A stretch of DNA of 33,321 nucleotides from Gnetum montanum (GCA_015680685.1 MNCI01005576.1:74404-107724), one strand, 5' to 3'; numbered from the stretch's first letter, positions 1 to 12,100 are shown. Made by a program: numbers and translations. The notes: generated by a model not told the origin, from the letters alone.

Positions 1-161
1 AAGTGAGGGAGAAACTAATGGGATAAAAGAGATAAATGGTCTGCTAAAATCTCAATTTCATGAAGAATAATGAAATCAAAAGCAATAGTTAGACTAGAAA
101 GAAAGTTGCTAGCATGCTTCCATCGAAGCCTATCAATAAGGCATCAGACGTTCCATGACAA

Positions 162-535
162 ATGGTTCATGGGGAAGCAAGGGGCATGTCGAATGAGAGG
201 TCAACAGAAGGTTTGAAAGTCAAAATATCCACTTCCATTGTTTGTGAAAGAATGGCAACGGAGTTGTTTATAGTGACAAGGGCTACGATAGTGTTCAATG
301 GAGAGGAAGTGGAGGGTGGAGTTGTAAGGAAGGAAGCTTTCACTCGTTTCCTTTCACTACCCATCAAAAACTCCTTACCCAAGATAGAGGCCTTGAATGA
401 ATTTAAGGGATGACATGTGTTGAGGTGTGTGCACCTAACTGTGGTGCTTGTACCTTGGAGAGGCTAGACAAAGAGGAAGACTTTGAAGCTATTTTGGAAG
501 AGATTCTGAACCTAAAGGATTCTGATGGTGGGTAG
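162..535 (+). other. Unclassified open stretches, possible gene fragment
   Basis: Two adjoining plus-strand open stretches in different frames (162-413 and 410-535) could be one short coding relic joined through a frameshift. The second reads as an acidic, Cys-containing peptide that includes CAPNCGACTLERLD and ends in a proper stop at 533-535. I do not recognise the family. The minus strand is also open over much of 167-382, so chance is a real alternative. Copy A of the local repeat starts about 25 bp after the stop. Confidence 0.15.
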
Positions 536-559
536 GATTGTGTGTCTGGGAACCAAGTT

Positions 560-1690
560 TCTTGAGGGTCATTGTGTGTTTCTATTCCACTTGCATGACT
601 CTTACCATGGTAGTCATATTTGCAATTTGCTCATAATGACATTTGTACTTGAAATTCCATGGATTAGTTATTAGACTTGTGTTGGGCATTCATTAGATTC
701 TTGAATGAAAGTATGACACAGATGACATCCTTCACATGATTATGATGAGAGAAAAGTGAACGCTTACCATGACCAATTTGTTTTATTATTCATATATCAT
801 GAGGTTGGTCCTTGAAAGCAAAATGAATTCAAAGATTATGGAGAAGAAATTTCCAAAAAATTAAATAAAACAAAGATACATATAGAATTTTAGCTTTGAT
901 GTACAAATTCTATTTTCAAATAAATTTATATGTATCATATGTTATGCCATTTTGATATGGCTCAATATCAGTTGCATTTTATCTTTAACACTCACACACC
1001 CATTTCATATTTCCTCATATTTACTTTTATTTTCTCCTATAATGTAAGTAAAATGGGTTTGAGATTGCCAATGGGTTGGGCTTCTTATCTTGATGTAAAT
1101 ATGAGCATGATGCATACTTACATTGTAAATTAAGTAGTGCATATATATATATATATATGATGAATTGGCTAAAATGATTTTCTAAGTTTTGATTTTTCTT
1201 GGAAGTCCAATTGTTGGACAAGGTAACAAGTGTGATGAAAACTAAATTACTCTTGCATCCTCTCTTTCCTTGCTCCTTTTCCATTTTCTTTGCATCCTCT
1301 CGATCAAATATTTATTTAGGATGCCTTTGTACTATTATTTATGTTGAAGATTCATGTTTAGGATAAGGACCATGCCATGTAAACCTCATGATTTGACATA
1401 GCAAGCTGAAAATTGGGATTAACCTTTCATGTCTAAAGCAACATCATGTTATGAAAATTAATCCTTAAATTATTTATTCGAGAATAAAGATGATTTCATT
1501 ATTATTTTTTGGATCTCTAGAAAGGATCAATTCTTGAGATAATGGCCAAGGAAAATTGTACCTAGAAATGAAGAAAGAAAAGATCAATCTCCAAAGACTT
1601 TTTATACAAGGATATAGTAAAGTTTCCTTGTTCATACAAAATAATGAAACAATGAGGAAACATTAAGGGAATAATAATTAGATACAAATG
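560..1690. repeat. Local dispersed repeat, copy A
   Basis: This stretch aligns by eye over its whole length with 31490-32584 (copy D), and in part with 6430-7728 (copies B and C) and 25260-25555 (copy E). Shared landmarks include CATGATTATGATGAGAGA-type, GAAAATTGGGATT-type and ATGAGCATGATGCA motifs. It contains an (AT)9 microsatellite at 1141-1158. It carries no convincing ORF. In copy A it runs directly into the gag relic on its right, and the same junction is found at 7728/12901 once the LINE is removed. It is therefore probably an internal, non-coding part of the old LTR element. The exact left border is uncertain. Confidence 0.75.
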
Positions 1691-2079
1691 TGGCACCTAT
1701 AAACTTTTCTTCGATTATGTTTTCTCAAGAATACACCTAGTGTGCATATGGTGTGTCATTTAACAACATTAAGCAAATCAACATAACTAGTTTCAAGGTC
1801 TATACCTTCTAGATGTTGAGTAGTAAATTTTTATAGATGTTACAACATATTTATTCATAAAGACTATGTAAAAAGACACAATGAAAATATAAGCCAATGA
1901 AAAAAAATAATTCTTGCATCTTCTTAGCAATATTAGTCAAAAATTTTTGCAAGTATATAAAGAAATGACAGTAGGATAGTATTTTTATGATTGGTAGGGC
2001 TACCTATAGTTGTCTTAAGGCTAAGACAATCTCTTGGGTGCTTGCCTTTTGATGAATTTTGAGTTTAAAGCATAAATCC

Positions 2080-3925
2080 AAACTCCTAGAGGTGTGACAA
2101 AATTAGACAACATCCATTGGGATGCTCATATTGACACACATCACATCCTTCATCATTCAAATTGAAGTCTGCAACCTCTTCTATTGTAGTTAATTTTTTC
2201 TTTTGCTAGTAGTAGTCCTTGGGTTTTTTTTCTTTCTTTTGTTCTTGTCTCTAGCTCTACCTTGCTATGGTTTTTCTTTTACAATTTTAAATGTTTTTTA
2301 AAACTTCTCATCAATTAAGTCCTACATTTTGTCAACCTTTATCAAAATTTCAATTACTAACTTTTAGATTCGCAATGTTTTCCTTTGAACCACGTCTTCT
2401 AATGGTACCGCATCTTCTAGTTTGCAAAACAAACCTCCATTTTAGGGAGAAAAATATCTTTATTGTACTCCTCGGAGCTCTCTCTCTTCTTTAGTTCTCA
2501 ATCCTCTTTTGCTACCTAATCAATCAATCTCTAAATTTGATGAGCTATCATCTTTGAAAGTATCCATTGAGTATAAACTCCAAGAGTTTTCCTTGTCTTG
2601 TTTAAGAGTCCATCTATAACATGTTGTAGTTGTTCCCTCTAAGAGAAGTCATAGCTTAGGCATTAATGTAATAGTGACTACTACCTACCCAGGGTTGCAT
2701 TAAGGGACTTATGATTTTCTTGCCTCCATCCTTGAATCTACTTCCTTAAATTTAATGCCCTAGAGTACTTCTGATATTTCTCATTAGAGATTTTCAACAT
2801 TGTACTCCGTCTTCTAATGAATTTTGGTTCCAAGAACCAATACCAATATTTCACTTCCTTGATGAGTATCCTATGAATTAATTTTAGCTTTTTCCATTTA
2901 TTCTCTACATTTTACAAGGGACAAACATTTTGAAAGGCTTGTAGATGATATTGCAAAGCATTGTAGCCTCCCTTGAACTTGGGAATGTTGTTCATGTCTA
3001 GTTGCTTTATTTAACAATTCCTTTGATGTCTACTAGGAATGTAGACTATCTTCCTTATGTTAATCATACTACGAGTAGCAAGCAAGTGTTCATCATAATT
3101 ACCTTTGTGCTTATGGTCTCCTTTATGACCATGCCCCCTTTTTTGGTGCCTTCTATGTCTTCTTTCAACTTTGTGTTGTATTGCTTGGTTACATCTATCA
3201 TCTATTCTTTCATCCCTATGATGGCCTCTCTAATCATTTGTGCTAGGTCATCTGCCATTACGTAGTCTTTCTTGGTTACATTCACCTTTATCAAAGCTAG
3301 ACGACAATGAGGATGAGGAAGATGGAGAACTAGGAGAGTTGTGCTAGCTTACTCTCCTTTCATGATCCCTTTAGTCATCTTCACCTAACCTACTAAAAGA
3401 CTTGGGCCTAGGGGTCTTTCTTGTTTTGGGTCCAATCCTTCCTTTTCCTTGGTTGTTAGCCAACATTAAATGTAACCATGAATTTATCATGTCATTTGTA
3501 GTAGGGATTAAATAATTTGATGATGAGATTTGTGCCATTAATAATCAATGTCCTCCTTCTCATATTGTGATGTTAGTGGAATGGTAGCCTCCTTTCCCTT
3601 TGCAACTTTATGGTGTACTTCCATGAAACAACCACTTTGCAATTACTAGTAACCACTTCCAATCTAACTTTCACTACTACTACCATGAGCATTGATGGAA
3701 TTGAGTAGTTGGATGATCACACAATATTGCCTTTCATGTTCCTTCATCACAAATGATAATCTTTGTGGAGGAAAAAAGTAAAATTTTGATAATAGGTGTT
3801 TGAATGCAGGTAGATCATTTTAAGTTGATGGGGTGTATCATCTGTATTCTTTACTCTTATGTTACATCTCCTTGTGGAATCGTCAACAAGTGAGAAATCA
3901 ATCCTATGAAAAGAAGCCATCTTTT
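2080..3925 (-). pseudogene. Decayed retrotransposon gag (copy A)
   Basis: Minus-strand translation in pieces gives a recognisable gag. DEHLLATRSMINIRKIV, LDMNNIPKFKGGY and LQYHLQAFQNV align in order with the gag at 19654-21642 (EPLLATTSLTKIQEVV, LDLNNFSKFLGGYD, PQQHLQAFYDTC). Further left, VIDGLLNKTRKTLGVY matches IIDGLYSETRGTLGMY. This is the Retrotrans_gag type of Ty3/gypsy elements, i.e. the capsid precursor. Many stops and frameshifts make it a dead copy. It lies just inside a primer-binding site and LTR on its right, as expected for a minus-strand element. No pol is visible to its left. Confidence 0.75.
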
Positions 3926-4039
3926 AATTACTTGAGTATGCTTGAATAGAATTAAATAATATTATTTTTAAATAATAAATCGTTAGGGCTCTAAAACCAA
4001 TCCTTATATGATTATAGCTATTTAAATCACTAGGACTAG

Positions 4040-4057
4040 TCCTTGATAATGGTACCA
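4040..4057 (-). other. Primer-binding site, tRNA-Asp type (copy A element)
   Basis: Read on the minus strand, TGGTACCATTATCAAGGA lies one base inside the LTR edge. It matches the complement of the plant tRNA-Asp 3' end (TGGCGCCGTTGCCGGGGA) apart from C-to-T and G-to-A changes, as expected of a decayed site. The same site occurs in better condition at 21756-21773. Confidence 0.6.
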
Positions 4058-4058
4058 A

Positions 4059-4922
4059 TGATGAGCCATAGAGTAGATCGTATACCCAACCATATAGATC
4101 ACAAGTGTTTACATGTAACGTGGTCAAATTCTATGGACTAGACTAGTGTGGGTATCTAGATAGCTAAGTGATTGGTCACTAATCATTATCTTCCTAATCA
4201 CACTTGTATGGACTAATTTGTATGATTAAGTGTGACTAAAGCATATGATGTTGATGTTAAAGCAGCTATGCTTAAAATTTTCTTAAACTATTAGAAGATT
4301 AAAAATCTAAATTATCTAACCTAAGTGTGAAAAATAAATCTAGTATAGCCTAAGCACTGAGCATCCATTCCCACCTTATTGTACACTTCCTAAAATTACC
4401 CTAACACTATAAGGTTACTAAGTGTCCACTGTTGGGCATGCAAAGTAATACACTACTAGGATTACCAAATATTAATGTATTTATGCTTGAAGATAGTTGT
4501 ACTAATGGGGTGTGATTAAAGTGCAATGAAATATAAAATAATTAACTAAATGCATTTAAATTAACGGAACAAAGAAATTAAATTGCACTTAAGTAAATCA
4601 TGGAGCTAGGCCAAATGGTACAATGAGGATCAACTAATTTCAATTTCATTGTCGTCATAAAAATATGTCCAAGAATATAGTTACTTAAATAAGATTTTAG
4701 ATAATCATATTTGTATGTTGCGGGTATTCGGTAACAAATTCTGACTTCTACGAAAACAAACTACAAAAACTTTGCTATGCTAATGACTAAACGATATCAT
4801 ATATATATTGGATGTGCATATTTATATAGACATTTATTATCTTTTGTCAATGTAGCTAACCCTACATTAATACTGCAGTGTCAACACTATGCTACATTGA
4901 CATAGCCAACTAAATTATGACA
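4059..4922 (-). repeat. LTR of the copy A element (5' LTR, minus orientation)
   Basis: It begins TGATGAG like the LTRs at 13843, 21775 and 32585, and its first 200 bases align with them (TATCTAGATAG, then GTATGGACTA-type and GATTAAGTGTGACTA-type stretches). A TATA-like TATTTATA (minus TATAAATA) lies near 4829. The right end is uncertain. The best CA terminus I see is at 4922. Upstream of the TATA, in transcription sense, is a perfect 12-bp inverted repeat (4845-4856 and 4891-4902) instead of the GATATC motifs of the other LTRs. I found no left partner LTR in the window. Confidence 0.6.
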
Positions 4923-5758
4923 CAAGTACTATAAGAAATGCTATGAAAGATGTTCACCTCATCCACACCAACAACATTATCTAATGCATACATATTAATC
5001 TTGACATCATAAACCCATCTTTTGTTAACTATGAAGTTATACTCTAGGCTCATTTGATCCACTATTTTAATAACCAAAAAGGGGATATCTTTAATTCTAA
5101 GAAGAAATCTCTTAGTCATATTAGGATGTTTTGAGGAAAGCCTGATTTGAGATCATTTTTCTTAACTTAAGATGTTTTCAACTTTACTTTTTTGAATAGC
5201 TAGGAATTCTTGGAATTTTCTTTTAATCTTATCACCTGAGCTTTATTTTCTTAGTTTTAAGATTAGTTTTAATATGTTTGCTACAATTTAATCATATACT
5301 CTAGAACTCCAATGTATTATTACTTGTTTAAACTAGACAATAAGAAATAATTTTTTTTTTCTTAATTTAACATGTTTTCACCTTTACTAGAGGCTTAACT
5401 TTAATTTCTCATTGTTATTTTTTATTTTAATATATTTGATTTAATTTAAAAAGTAATTTTCAAAAACAATTGTACAATGAATTTCCTTTAACAAGCACCC
5501 TAGCCTTCAATTTTCAACCTTGACCATACACATGAATTTGATATCCGATTTGGTGGAGAAAGTCTAATGTGATGGGCGGGGAAATCAAAGAATGATTATA
5601 CCTAGTCAATTTACATACACCACGGCTACGGCGATGAAGTAGACAATAATGAATGGATTATAAATTCATTGAATATTTGGCAAAGTCATTCCGACTTTGG
5701 GCACAAAAGTCTTCAAACACTGTTGATGGTCAACAGTCCAATGTCCGTCAGTACCAAC
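4923..5758. other. AT-rich intergenic DNA, nothing recognised
   Basis: The stretch has long T- and A-rich runs and only short scattered ORFs. A minus-strand 69-residue ORF at 4910-5119 has no motif I recognise. From about 5560 the composition becomes less AT-rich, leading into the tandem dimer. Confidence 0.5.
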
Positions 5759-6079
5759 TGTCACGACGTGCCTGTAAATTTCACAACCTGCCCCGCTCGT
5801 TTAGGGATTATGACCGGTCGCAATCCACTTTTACGAAGCGAAAATTTAACCCTGTTTTATCCACGATTCAGACGTGTCACAATCAATTTTTTTTACGAAA
5901 TGGACCCGTAAGAACCGTCTGTCACAGGGTGCCTGTAAATTTCACACCCCGCCCGTTTTTTTAGTGATTATGACTTGTCGCAATCCACTTTTACGTAGCG
6001 AAAATTTAGCCCTCTTTTATCCACGATTCGAACCTGTGACAATCAATTTTCTTTCCACGAAATGGACCCGTAAGAACCG
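5759..6079. repeat. Tandem dimer, unit about 160 bp
   Basis: Two adjacent copies (about 5759-5918 and 5919-6079) share the blocks TGCCTGTAAATTTCAC, GTCGCAATCCACTTTTACG, AGCGAAAATTTA, TTTTATCCACGATTC and ACGAAATGGACCCGTAAG in the same order. Differences are scattered single bases and small indels. The unit is GC- and CpG-richer than its surroundings. Overlapping plus-strand ORFs of 80-103 codons run through it but look like by-products of the repeat. Confidence 0.9.
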
Positions 6080-6430
6080 GATATTAAGTTCAATGTGATT
6101 GGCTAGCAATTAAATATAATTGTTAAGAGCATCCTTTAACTTTTCCTCTGCCAAAGATGATGCAGCAGAATAAAGCAGCGGATGGAGCAGTAGCAGAAGA
6201 GTTAACATTATAATTGTTAATGATGTCTCTCGTTTGAGACATACAACAGACAAAACGTTAACGTTTTAATTCCTTTCGTCAAAGTCTTTAACTTTCACCA
6301 AAATCTAGGACCGTTTTTCCTAAATCCAGACTTTAACAATTCAACTTTAAACACCTACACATCTGCTTCACTTTTGCTTATATTTACCTTTTCATTTCTT
6401 TTCCCTTTCATTAGCACGGAATTGTAAATA
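6080..6430. other. Non-coding stretch with a TGTCTC inverted pair
   Basis: No coding potential is seen. At 6224-6241 there is a perfect TGTCTC / GAGACA inverted pair with a 6-base spacer, the form of a paired auxin-response element. No gene start follows it, so a regulatory role is not supported. Confidence 0.3.
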
Positions 6431-7728
6431 TTAGGTAGATTGCCTATGACCATGCAAGAAAAATGGGTTTAAGATTGCCCATAAGTTGCATTTCTTGTTT
6501 TACTGTAAATATAAGCATGAGGTATATTTTTATGTTAAGTAGCTTATATATATGTGTTTATGAATTGGCCAAAAGAATTTGCTAGGTTTTGATTCTTTCT
6601 TTAAAACTCAATTGTTGGACAAGGTAACAAGTTTAATGAAAACCAAATTACTCTTGCATCCTCTCTTCCTCTACCCCTTTTACATTGTCCTTACACCCTG
6701 TAAATCTAATTTACTATTATATATGCTAAAGATTGATGTTGAGGGAAAGGACCATGCCACATAAAGCTTATGATTTTTTTCTCAAATTTGACTACAGATT
6801 TTGCAATATACTTTATGATAACATATTAGGACACATCAAGCAAAAAACATGTATTTACCCTTCACATTTGAAGCAACATCATGTTATGAACATGAAGCCT
6901 TGAATCATTTCTTTGAGAGCATAAGTGATTTCATTATCATTTTTAGATCTTTACAAAGGCTTAATTTAGTTGCATTTTGTGAGAACTATCCTTGACACCT
7001 ACATAACTATTTCATATTTCCTCACATTTACTTTTATTTTGTGTTATAATGCAAGAAAAATGGTTTTGAGATTGCCAACAGGTTGGGCTTCTTGTTGTGT
7101 TGTAAATATAAGCATGATGCATATTTTCATTATATATATATATATATATCAAAAGGTTTTCTAAGTTTTAATTCTCTTTTTGAAGACCAATTGTTGGACA
7201 AGATAACACATTTGATGAAAACTAAATTACTTTTGCATATGCTCTTCCTCGACCCTTTTTCAATTTCCTTGCACCCTCTTGATCCAATTTGTTGTTTTGA
7301 TATTTGTTCAAAGTATTCTTATAATATTATTTATACAAAATATTGATATTTAGGGAAAGAAGCATTCCATGAAAAGCTCATGATTTTTTCTAAAATTTTG
7401 TTACATATTTTGTAATATATTTTAAGACAACATATTAGGACAAAATAAACTGAAAACATAGATTTGCCCTTCATGTTTGAAGCAACATCATATTATGGAC
7501 ATTAAACCTTATATTATTTCTTTGAGAACAAAAGTGATTTCATTATTATTATTTGGATCTCTAGAAAGGCTCAATTCTCACAATAATGCCTAAAGAACAT
7601 TATAATTAGAAACAAAAGAAAAGGAAGATCAATCTCTAAAAAAATTTTATACAAAGATATAGTAAAGTTTTCTTGCTCAACAAAATAATGAAACAGTGAC
7701 AAAACATTAAGGTAATAATAATTAGATA
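6430..7728. repeat. Local dispersed repeat, tandem copies B and C
   Basis: Two copies about 598 bp apart (landmarks GCAAGAAAAATGG near 6452 and 7050, and AAGCAACATCATGTTATG-type blocks in each) lie head to tail. C continues to the LINE insertion point and matches copies A and D. An (AT)n run sits at 7131-7149. The pair suggests unequal exchange within the old element before the LINE arrived. Confidence 0.75.
7714..7728. repeat. LINE target-site duplication, left copy
   Basis: AATAATAATTAGATA here is repeated exactly at 12901-12915. Copy A carries the uninterrupted site near 1680-1694, which identifies these 15 bases as the duplicated target. Confidence 0.9.
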
Positions 7729-7758
7729 AAAACTTACATTTTGGTTGCAGATCTTGCT

Positions 7759-9186
7759 ATGGTTGGAGCGACAGGAGCGTCTGCAACAGGTGGGACAGTG
7801 ATTGATACTTCTGCACCGGGCGCCGATGGGAGTGGAGCGGCCGTGACAGCAGGAGTGGAGCTCGCGGGAGCGGTGGCGAGCGAACCAGAGGAGGAGCCGC
7901 AGACGGCTAGCAACTTCGGAGAATACTCCAAAGTAGGAACGGCAATCAGAATAAAAGTTACTGGCCCTGACGCAGATATGCTGGGGAGGTTGGAACGCAA
8001 CCTCATTGGCAAGTTTGTGTCTGAAGGGGCTCAGCCTCGCATCGACCTGATCCGGCGCTGGGCTAGGAACGCGTGGGGGTTGGACTCCGTGACGGTCTCT
8101 TGCCTGGCTGACGATTGCCTCTTGTTCGGCTTCGCCTCCCTGGAGGAGCATGAGCAAGTCCTGGTGGGCGGACCCTGGTTCTACGGCGCACGCGGGCTGG
8201 CCCTGGCCTCCTGGCGTCCTGGCGCCCACCGGGACCCGGCACTGTTTGCCCGTGCACCAGTCTGGGTTCGGCTTTATGGCCTCCCTGTGGAGTACTGGTC
8301 ACTGGGGTTTTTGCGGTCGCTGGTGGTTCTGCTTGGTGATTTCATCAAGTTTGATCACCCCACAGCCATTTTCGATCACCTGAGGTTCGCAAGGTTCTGC
8401 GTCTGGCGACCTCTCCTCTCCCAGGAACCTGTCAAGGAGCCGGTTCTTGTCACGGACCTCGGGGAGGAACGGGTACAGGTCCTGTACGAGAACCAGTCGG
8501 GGACGCAGGCCCAGCAGCGACCGAGGAACCACCAGAGCCGCCCCACAGGGTTCACGGCTACGCCTGACGACGGTTGGTATGTTGTAGGGAAGAAGGGCTG
8601 TGTGGCCCACAAGAACCTGCCGGCACCTAGTGAGAGGGCTCGACGGCAGGGAATGGGCGCTGCCCTAAAGGGAGTGGCCAAAGCTGCGCCAAGCGGGGGA
8701 CCCCTCTCGGGGGAACCAATGCAGCCAGTCGTGCTGAGTGCTCGCCAGGCGGTGCTGTCAGGGTCGGGACAGGACACCGCGGCCAAGGCGGTGAGTAAGT
8801 CTTATATTTCGATGCTGGTGGGGCCTGGAGCTCAGCACTCCGTGGGAAAACAGCCGACGGCCTCTCTGGCAGAGGCGGAACCACGGCAGGGCTCGCACGA
8901 AACACCCTGCACCCCCAGGTCGAGGGGGGTGGGCCCGATCCAAGAGGGTTTATCCCCGCCTCCGGTCACGAACTGGATTAATACCAGTCGAGGGTCGGCG
9001 AGGCCCTTCTCCCTTCCCAAGGAGATGCGGAGCCAGCGCACACCGGGAATGCCAGTATCCATTCACACGGCAAAGAGCGGAAGACCGGACAGCCTCACTC
9101 ACCGACAGAAGGCCACGCAGCTGTTCGTTGATTTGGGAGTGCAACCCACACTCCAGGAGGTGTACCAACGTTCCTTGTCTCCATGA
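7759..9186 (+). CDS. LINE ORF1 protein, DUF4283 domain
   Basis: An open frame of 475 residues. The frame also extends back to a TTG at 7741, but the first ATG at 7759 is the likely plant start. Residues 1-55 are a low-complexity Ala/Gly/Thr/Glu leader. Residues about 58-205 form the DUF4283 domain, with GGPWFYGARGLALASWRPG and VWVRLYGLPVEYW as its usual signatures. The remaining half is Pro/Ser/Arg-rich and probably disordered. Family members bind LINE RNA and often carry a CCHC knuckle after DUF4283, but none is visible here. The stop TGA at 9184 overlaps the ORF2 ATG at 9183. Unlike ORF2, it has no premature stop. Confidence 0.85.
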   Translation: MVGATGASATGGTVIDTSAPGADGSGAAVTAGVELAGAVASEPEEEPQTASNFGEYSKVGTAIRIKVTGPDADMLGRLERNLIGKFVSEGAQPRIDLIRRWARNAWGLDSVTVSCLADDCLLFGFASLEEHEQVLVGGPWFYGARGLALASWRPGAHRDPALFARAPVWVRLYGLPVEYWSLGFLRSLVVLLGDFIKFDHPTAIFDHLRFARFCVWRPLLSQEPVKEPVLVTDLGEERVQVLYENQSGTQAQQRPRNHQSRPTGFTATPDDGWYVVGKKGCVAHKNLPAPSERARRQGMGAALKGVAKAAPSGGPLSGEPMQPVVLSARQAVLSGSGQDTAAKAVSKSYISMLVGPGAQHSVGKQPTASLAEAEPRQGSHETPCTPRSRGVGPIQEGLSPPPVTNWINTSRGSARPFSLPKEMRSQRTPGMPVSIHTAKSGRPDSLTHRQKATQLFVDLGVQPTLQEVYQRSLSP

Positions 9187-12100
9187 AGATCCTGTCCTGG
9201 AACTGCAGGGGACAGGGTACCCCTTACAAGCGCCATACCCTGCATTGTTTGGTACGGGACAAGAACTGTGACATTGTATGTCTGCAGGAAACGAAATTGC
9301 AGCAAACAGAGAATGAGGCTTAGACTCTTCTGTGGCCGGGGTGGCACAGCCACTTGGCTCCTAGCAGGGGGCGAGCGGGTGGTCTCGCGATCCTGACCAA
9401 GGCGGCCTCGCATGTCCTAGACACGTCAGACTGGAGCATTACGGTGCATCTGCCTGGACAGAACATTTGGCTTACCAATGTTTACGGTGCCCAAGGGTGG
9501 TTGGCGCGGTTGCAGGAGCTCTCTCGGGTTGTGGGGCTAGTTCCCCGGAAGGCCAGCTGGCTTTTAATCGACGATTTCAACCAGAGACTCTTCGCCTAGG
9601 AAAAGACAGGTGATAATTCGGCAGAGCCCCCAGGGGCAATCGAGATGCACACCCTACTACAGCAATACAATCTGAACGATATGGAAATTACCGGGTGCGC
9701 GTACACGTGGAGCAACCGCAAGCAAGGTGCTGCGCAGGTCCAGTCCCGAATTGATCGCATCTGGACCAGCGAAAAATTGCTGAAAGAGTGGGAGTTTCAG
9801 GCTTACGGTGGTGCCCGCATGGCCTCTGACCACCGGCCCATCTTCTGCAAACTGGAGCGGGGTTGGTTCCAGAAACCGCGAATTTTCCGCTTCGAGCGCA
9901 CCTGGATCTGCACGCGATGGCTTGGGAAATTGGTGCATGACATCTGGCAGCATTACAGCGCCTCGGGGGACCCGCACGAATTCCTTAAGAATGGGCTGCG
10001 GACGTTGAAACGGCAAATTAAAAATATCGCCCCTTCCGAGAAATACCGGTTCAAGACGGGTCGTTGCCAGTTGCAGGCCAAACTGCAGACCATCCAATTG
10101 TTGCAGGAGCAGCAAGGGAGTGGGGCCGACCTTACCGGGGAGGAGCTGGCCCTGCAGGCTGAGCTGCAGCTCCTGCACCAGGAGGAGAAGGAGTACTGGC
10201 GTCAGAGGGCAAGGGTACAGTGGCTGAAGGCGGGAGACCGGCACACTAAATTTTTCTTCTCTGCCGCGAGGGCACACCGCGGCTCCCGAAATGGACCGAT
10301 TCAGCGCCTCCTGCAAGGTGAGTCGTCGACGTGTGCTGGCAGCCTCCTGCACTACTGGTGGCAGGGGTGGGAACGGCGGCCAACGGACCCTGTTTCTGTT
10401 CCTGTGGCCAGAGTTCTGAACCAGGCCGATAATTTTCGGCTCCTGAGGCCTTTCACGCGCCAAGAACTGCATGCGGCGCTGTAGGGAATGCCTGCCAACA
10501 AGGCGCCTAGGCCAGACGGCTGGCCCATCGAATTTTTTGCTAATTTCGAGGATGTTCTGGGACGAAACCTGTTGGACGCATTGAACCACATGTTGGCAAG
10601 GAGACAGGTGCGAAATGAAATTAATTACTCACGCGTGGTGTTACTGTCGAAGATGGAGAATCCCACATCCCCTGGTCATTTTCGCCCCATTGGGGTCTGT
10701 AACTCTTTGATGCGGCTTTTCTCCCACCTGCTTGTGGCCAGACTGCAGCCGCTCATGACGCGGCTTGTGGGAAAGCACCAGGCAGCGTTCCTGAAGGGAC
10801 GCCACCTGCAAGACCAGGTCCTGCTGCTCCAGGAGGTCCAGCACTCCCTTCGGACCGCCAAACTTCCGGGCCTGTACATCAAGCTAGACATTACCAAGCC
10901 CTACGATTCCGTTAGTTGGGCCGCCTTAAGGTCTGTTTTGCTCGCTAAAGGGTTTGACCCAACTTTCGTGGACCTCTGCCTGCAGATCCAGTGAGGCGGA
11001 CGGTTCTCGATTGATATCGATGGGCAGTTGTGGGGCTTTCATGGGACCGGGCGTGGGTTGCACCAAGGAGACCCACTGTCCCCGCTCCTCTTCCTGATGA
11101 TGATGGACCTCCTGCAAACTTACTGTACGGAAGAAGGGGTTCTGGGGTTAAATGTACACGGCATCCACTGCCTCTCTGCCCACTTTGCGGATGACACCAT
11201 GATTTACACCTGGGCCGCTGTTCCGCAGGCCAGGGTGATTCTGAAAGCACTGGACAGGCTGCACCGGGAGGTTGGCCTGGTGCCCAACCCAGGGAAATCT
11301 GCACTTTTTTTCACCCACACTCACCAGTCGGTGCGCAGCAAAATTGTCCAAATCCTGGGGATTCTCCCGAGGGCGGCTGATGAAAATTACTTGGGCATTC
11401 CTATGCACAACTGGCACAGGCAACAAACCTGGCAGGTGCTCATTGCAAGGATTCAGAAGCGTGCAGCCCACTGGACAAATAATTTCCTGACACGTAAGGG
11501 GAAGATGGTGTTGGAATCCTCGGTGTTAGGGGCCATGACACGGTTCGCGGCCTTGGTGGCGTCCCCGCCCCTCAGCGTCACTGCCAAGATTGACCAGACT
11601 ATCCGCAATTTTGTTTGGTCTGGCAGCAAGGGAGGAAATAGGATGCATCTACTGGCTTGGCCAAAAATAGCGCAGCCCCGGTACGCGGGGGCGGGTTGGT
11701 CTCCTCCCCTTCTCCCTGGAGGTGGCCCTGGGCCGACATAGGCTCCTCCAATGCCTGACCACTGACACCCAGGACCCCTCCCTCTGGGTGCAAATCCTGA
11801 GGGAAAAGTACAGTCCCTGGACGGCGGCTAACTCTGACTCCCACACTTGGAGACAGCTTTATGCTCAGGTTAGAGCGATGGACAGCGTTGAAGAGATCCA
11901 CCTGCACCCCCGTCAGCTCCTGCAGAAGCTGTTCCCGGCCGACCCGTGCTGGAAGCGGTTGTGGAAGGGCATTCTTCCGGAAAAAATCAAAGCCTTTGGG
12001 TGGTTGATTCTCCACCAGACCGTCCCTGTTCGTGCTGCGCTGCAGGCCCGGGGCATGGCAATCAATAATCTGTGCCCTATGTGCAATCAGCATGTCGAGA

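Noticed and set aside
3002-3265. 87-codon hydrophobic plus-strand ORF
   Set aside because: It is antisense to the decayed gag, whose minus-strand motifs align with the better gag copy.
5653-6098. Plus-strand ORFs of 74-103 codons in the tandem dimer
   Set aside because: Three overlapping frames are open across the repeat, the peptides repeat themselves, and no start context or known domain is present.
6224-6241. Paired auxin-response element
   Set aside because: The inverted TGTCTC/GAGACA pair is real, but it is short, has no gene downstream, and can arise by chance.
9657-10589. 310-codon minus-strand ORF inside the LINE
   Set aside because: It is antisense to the GC-rich ORF2, which has clear endonuclease and RT motifs on the plus strand. 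GC-rich DNA leaves antisense frames open.
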